Below are positions 59,770 through 61,900 of a DNA stretch of 61,900 bases, in pieces. The stretch comes from an uncultured Clostridia bacterium (GTDB lineage Bacteria > Bacillota > Clostridia > Christensenellales > CAG-314). The DNA is taken from contig CAKQXG010000001.1 of assembly GCA_934281515.1 (NCBI GenBank), positions 1 through 61,900 of the forward strand, in the 5' to 3' direction. Positions within the stretch are counted from its first letter, which is position 1. The number at the start of each line of letters is the position of its first letter. Below the pieces are notes generated by a model. That model was not told the DNA's origin. It was given only the letters and a program-made list of their open reading frames with translations, and made no database searches. Made by a program: the position numbers and the translations under genes.

Positions 59770-59844
59770 CGAATTTTGTACGGAAATGGGAACGTTACTT
59801 GCATTTCCGTACAGAATCCGTTGCGGATTCCGTAACAAAATTCG
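59770..59844. repeat. Branched palindrome (three stems)
   Basis: Outer arms CGAATTTTGT (59770-59779) and ACAAAATTCG (59835-59844); inner stem TGTACGGAAATG/CATTTCCGTACA (59777-59788, 59802-59813) and GAATCCG/CGGATTC (59814-59820, 59824-59830). All arms are perfect. Confidence 0.7.
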
Positions 59845-59880
59845 ACATACGTATCAAAGTTTTGTTTACAAAAGTGTTTT

Positions 59881-59911
59881 GCCGCTTCGGTACCGTTACG
59901 CACCGAAGCGA
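59881..59911 (-). terminator. Hairpin after the Ig-repeat protein gene
   Basis: CGCTTCGGT / ACCGAAGCG stem of 9 bp with a 10-base loop, about 20 bases beyond the stop; the following minus-strand sequence GCAAAACACTTTTG is only weakly U-rich. Confidence 0.5.
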
Positions 59912-59930
59912 CAAAAGAATTTGTTTGTAA

Positions 59931-61900
59931 TTAGGATTTCTTCAAAGAAGAAGGGATTTTTTCTTCAATATCAGTCGGAATTACGCCATCGACAACTCTT
60001 TTCATAACGACAGCAGTATTGCCTTTCGTTTTGAATTGGAACAACGTATCGTTTCCTTTATCCTTTTGGTCAGTACCATATGCAAAACTCAACTGTGTTC
60101 CGTTGTCTACGATTTCGGCAAAGAAACCGGTTTCAACCCGTGCAAATCCCTTTGCACCTGTATTGTAAAATACACTTGTTGTCGACTTGTCTGTGCATAT
60201 CATATTTGCACTTGCCGCAGGATCTGCAAAATTTACTTTGCCGTCCACAATGCTGTATGTTCCCGCATAAACAATGTAGTTATTCGCTTCTTTCCAATTC
60301 TTTGTTGTAAAACGATTTGTCGCAATATACGTTCCGCCTGTAGTTAAATCACCATACAACTCTATAACCGACCAAGTATAATGACATTTGGTGTCGTCTG
60401 ATGAGCTTGTTGATTTTATTGCATACGTAACATACACATAATCCGCAGTAGAAGTCTTTGCAATGTCCCAAGGTTCCACAAAGCTTACAATCAATTCAAC
60501 CTCTTTGCTAAACTCACCGTAAGTTACAACCAGTGTTACATTTGCAGATAGATAAATACCTGCAATCTGCGCATCATTGTCTTTAATTGCAACCGTATAC
60601 TGACTTTGTTCCAACACGACATCGGCTTGACCACCTGTGTACTTGGCAGAAACAACCATACCGGTAAGATTTATCTTTTCGCCAATACGATATGCCTTCT
60701 TGTATTCACCACTTACTTCGATGTCGTAAACTTTTGCTTCCGCAACTTGAGCAACTGTAAGATCACTAACAATTACTTCTTTTTCACCAAAAGTAATCGT
60801 TACACTTTCCGCACCTGCAGCCAACTTGTCAGTAGGATAAGTTGCATGTTCCGTCACATCGTAGCGTGCGCCGTCGTTGTATACGGCAAACACTTTCATT
60901 TCGCCCTTGTCAAAAATATCGCCTTCGGTGTAATTCTTCTTCGGTTCGCCCTCCACTTGAAGTTCCGTAACATAACGCAATGTTTTGGGGATAACGGACA
61001 GCAATTCCCAACTAAGAGTATGGTCTACAACTGTTTCCATTACAACGGCATAATCCCCTTTATCGTTCTCTTTATAATAATTCTTAATGCCAAGCAATGT
61101 ATCGTTTTCTCCTTGGTAAGCAAAGCTCAAACCGGTAACAGTTTCGCCATTCTTAACCAATGTGCCAACAAACGTACCTTCTTTAGCGAATGCAGTAGTT
61201 GTCGGAGTGTCTGTTACATAACCATTTTCGCCAATTGTAAGCGTTACAATGTTGTCTTTGATTTCGTACGTACCGGTGTGCAAGATATTTTTGTTGTTCA
61301 TAAACACACTTGTTGCACGGAATGTATTGTCGGAAAACAGCTCAATTGCCGTCCATGAATATTGATTGGCTGTTCTCTGTACATATACAGCAAACACATA
61401 CTGTGCCGTGGACTTTTCCGCACGCAGCCAAGGGGCTGTCATTGCAACGGAGATGTCGATGTCGGCAGTCATGCCGCCGTAAGATACGGTCACTTTACTT
61501 GCACCGAATGCCAACGCTTGGTCGCCGTTGACGATCTTCGCATCTGCTGTTACATCGCGGTCGCCGTCGGTGTAGGTTGCCGTTACAACAAGACCTGTCT
61601 TGTCAAACAAATCGCCTTCGGTGTATTCTGTCTTAAACTTGCCGCTTGCTGCAATGCTTTCCAATCTGGCGTCGCCGACGGTGATGGTAACTTCTACCGT
61701 TTTCACTTCGTCATCAAGCGTGTAGCGGACGGTAACGCTTGTCATACCCTTGACAAGGGCTTGGTCGCCGTTGTCAATTGTGTAGTCGGTGATGGGTTGT
61801 TTGCTGCCATCGCTGTAAACAGCCTCGACAACAAGGTTTGTTGCGTCAAACTTCTCGCCTGCGGCGTAGTCCTTTTTGTAATCGCCACTCACTTCGGTTC
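59931..61900 (-). CDS. Ig-like repeat surface protein, partial (5' end outside window)
   Basis: About 655 residues visible, open through the right edge (TEVSGDYKKDYAAGE begins the readable part). Two kinds of module alternate. Short Ig-like (Big_3/Big_4-like) modules of ~70 residues have the pattern (V/A)SG.(Y/F)K..Y..G(E/D)..(D/N).(T)G(L/M)VV.A.Y, followed by a VTV.Y strand; four are visible. A ~150-residue module starting (E/A)PW...(K)STA.YV(F/Y) and ending AVVM..VVD occurs twice. Order: Ig-Ig-X-Ig-Ig-X. The protein ends in a short basic tail (SSLKKS) with no sortase or membrane anchor, so attachment must lie in the missing part. Probably an extracellular adhesin or glycan-binding protein. 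Confidence 0.75.
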   Translation of the reverse strand, partial: TEVSGDYKKDYAAGEKFDATNLVVEAVYSDGSKQPITDYTIDNGDQALVKGMTSVTVRYTLDDEVKTVEVTITVGDARLESIAASGKFKTEYTEGDLFDKTGLVVTATYTDGDRDVTADAKIVNGDQALAFGASKVTVSYGGMTADIDISVAMTAPWLRAEKSTAQYVFAVYVQRTANQYSWTAIELFSDNTFRATSVFMNNKNILHTGTYEIKDNIVTLTIGENGYVTDTPTTTAFAKEGTFVGTLVKNGETVTGLSFAYQGENDTLLGIKNYYKENDKGDYAVVMETVVDHTLSWELLSVIPKTLRYVTELQVEGEPKKNYTEGDIFDKGEMKVFAVYNDGARYDVTEHATYPTDKLAAGAESVTITFGEKEVIVSDLTVAQVAEAKVYDIEVSGEYKKAYRIGEKINLTGMVVSAKYTGGQADVVLEQSQYTVAIKDNDAQIAGIYLSANVTLVVTYGEFSKEVELIVSFVEPWDIAKTSTADYVYVTYAIKSTSSSDDTKCHYTWSVIELYGDLTTGGTYIATNRFTTKNWKEANNYIVYAGTYSIVDGKVNFADPAASANMICTDKSTTSVFYNTGAKGFARVETGFFAEIVDNGTQLSFAYGTDQKDKGNDTLFQFKTKGNTAVVMKRVVDGVIPTDIEEKIPSSLKKS

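Larger units (their letters stand above)
59200..59930. other. Spacer with tandem repeats, dispersed repeat and cruciform
   Basis: 731 bases, no believable gene. From the phosphatase/esterase start outwards: tandem AACCTAAC-type units (59210-59262), an inverted repeat 59271-59286/59380-59395 enclosing the dispersed repeat (59315-59378), a run of nine G (near 59728), a branched palindrome (59770-59844) and a hairpin after the Ig-protein gene (59881-59911). Small frames here are low-complexity shadows of these elements. Confidence 0.6.

Noticed and set aside
59619..60007. Small plus-strand frames before the Ig-protein gene
   Set aside because: They run through the G-run and palindrome and into the antisense of the Ig-repeat gene without ribosome sites.

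Overview
The window looks like a chromosomal segment of an anaerobic, endospore-forming Bacillota (class Clostridia), probably an uncultured gut lineage. The evidence is a set of sporulation and germination genes (spoIIE, spoIIR, spmA/spmB, sleB/ypeB, a SPOCS-LysM coat-type protein, a Spo0A C-domain protein), consistent AGGAGG ribosome sites, and promoters of the TTGACA-N17-TACAAT type. It also carries many carbohydrate-active enzymes. The species cannot be fixed from this sequence. Most genes lie on the minus strand.

Layout. 1-4470: a minus-strand operon of an XRE regulator, an SPFH protein, two helical coiled-coil proteins and a Vps4-like AAA ATPase that runs off the left edge. This is the best candidate for a little-described system. 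4811-5356: RNA 2',3'-cyclic phosphodiesterase (thpR). 5472-8685: an AT-rich array of four polymorphic-toxin tip/immunity cassettes separated by copies of one repeat that carries the end of a HINT domain. Several tips are broken, including a TNT-type NAD glycohydrolase. 9049-9537: a protein consisting only of a Spo0A DNA-binding domain. 9590-11150: a SAM methyltransferase, tRNA-Ser(CGA), a decayed tRNA-Ser fragment and two structured RNA candidates. 11317-13449: a large TerD-like protein.

13710-29167: carbohydrate and housekeeping block: GH2 beta-galactosidase, a membrane-anchored domain-inverted GH3 enzyme with a small membrane partner, an AgrC/LytTR two-component system, a DUF975 protein with an in-frame amber codon, nagA, a cation efflux protein, a membrane-anchored GH5 enzyme and pepF. 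29514-42401: sporulation and germination genes interleaved with ispE, an HtrA-like lipoprotein, a DUF4037/TPR pair and a stand-alone GlmU acyltransferase domain. 42788-46749: plus-strand operon metG-tatD-radical SAM-queH. 46830-47600: a membrane protein with a degenerate Mrr-like nuclease domain.

47869-59199: a long minus-strand run that reads as a glycan-to-uronate pathway: phosphatase/esterase lipoprotein, membrane partner plus second GH3, CE6-type acetylesterase lipoprotein, mannonate dehydratase (uxuA), SDR fructuronate reductase, KDPG aldolase (eda) and KDG kinase (kdgK). Extracellular enzymes would strip acetyl groups and release sugars from a uronate-bearing glycan; the cytoplasmic enzymes convert fructuronate through mannonate, KDG and KDPG to pyruvate and glyceraldehyde-3-phosphate. 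59931-61900: the C-terminal part of an Ig-repeat surface protein that runs off the right edge. Intergenic regions hold structured elements and short dispersed repeats, listed separately. No CRISPR array, rRNA, transposase or integrase was seen.
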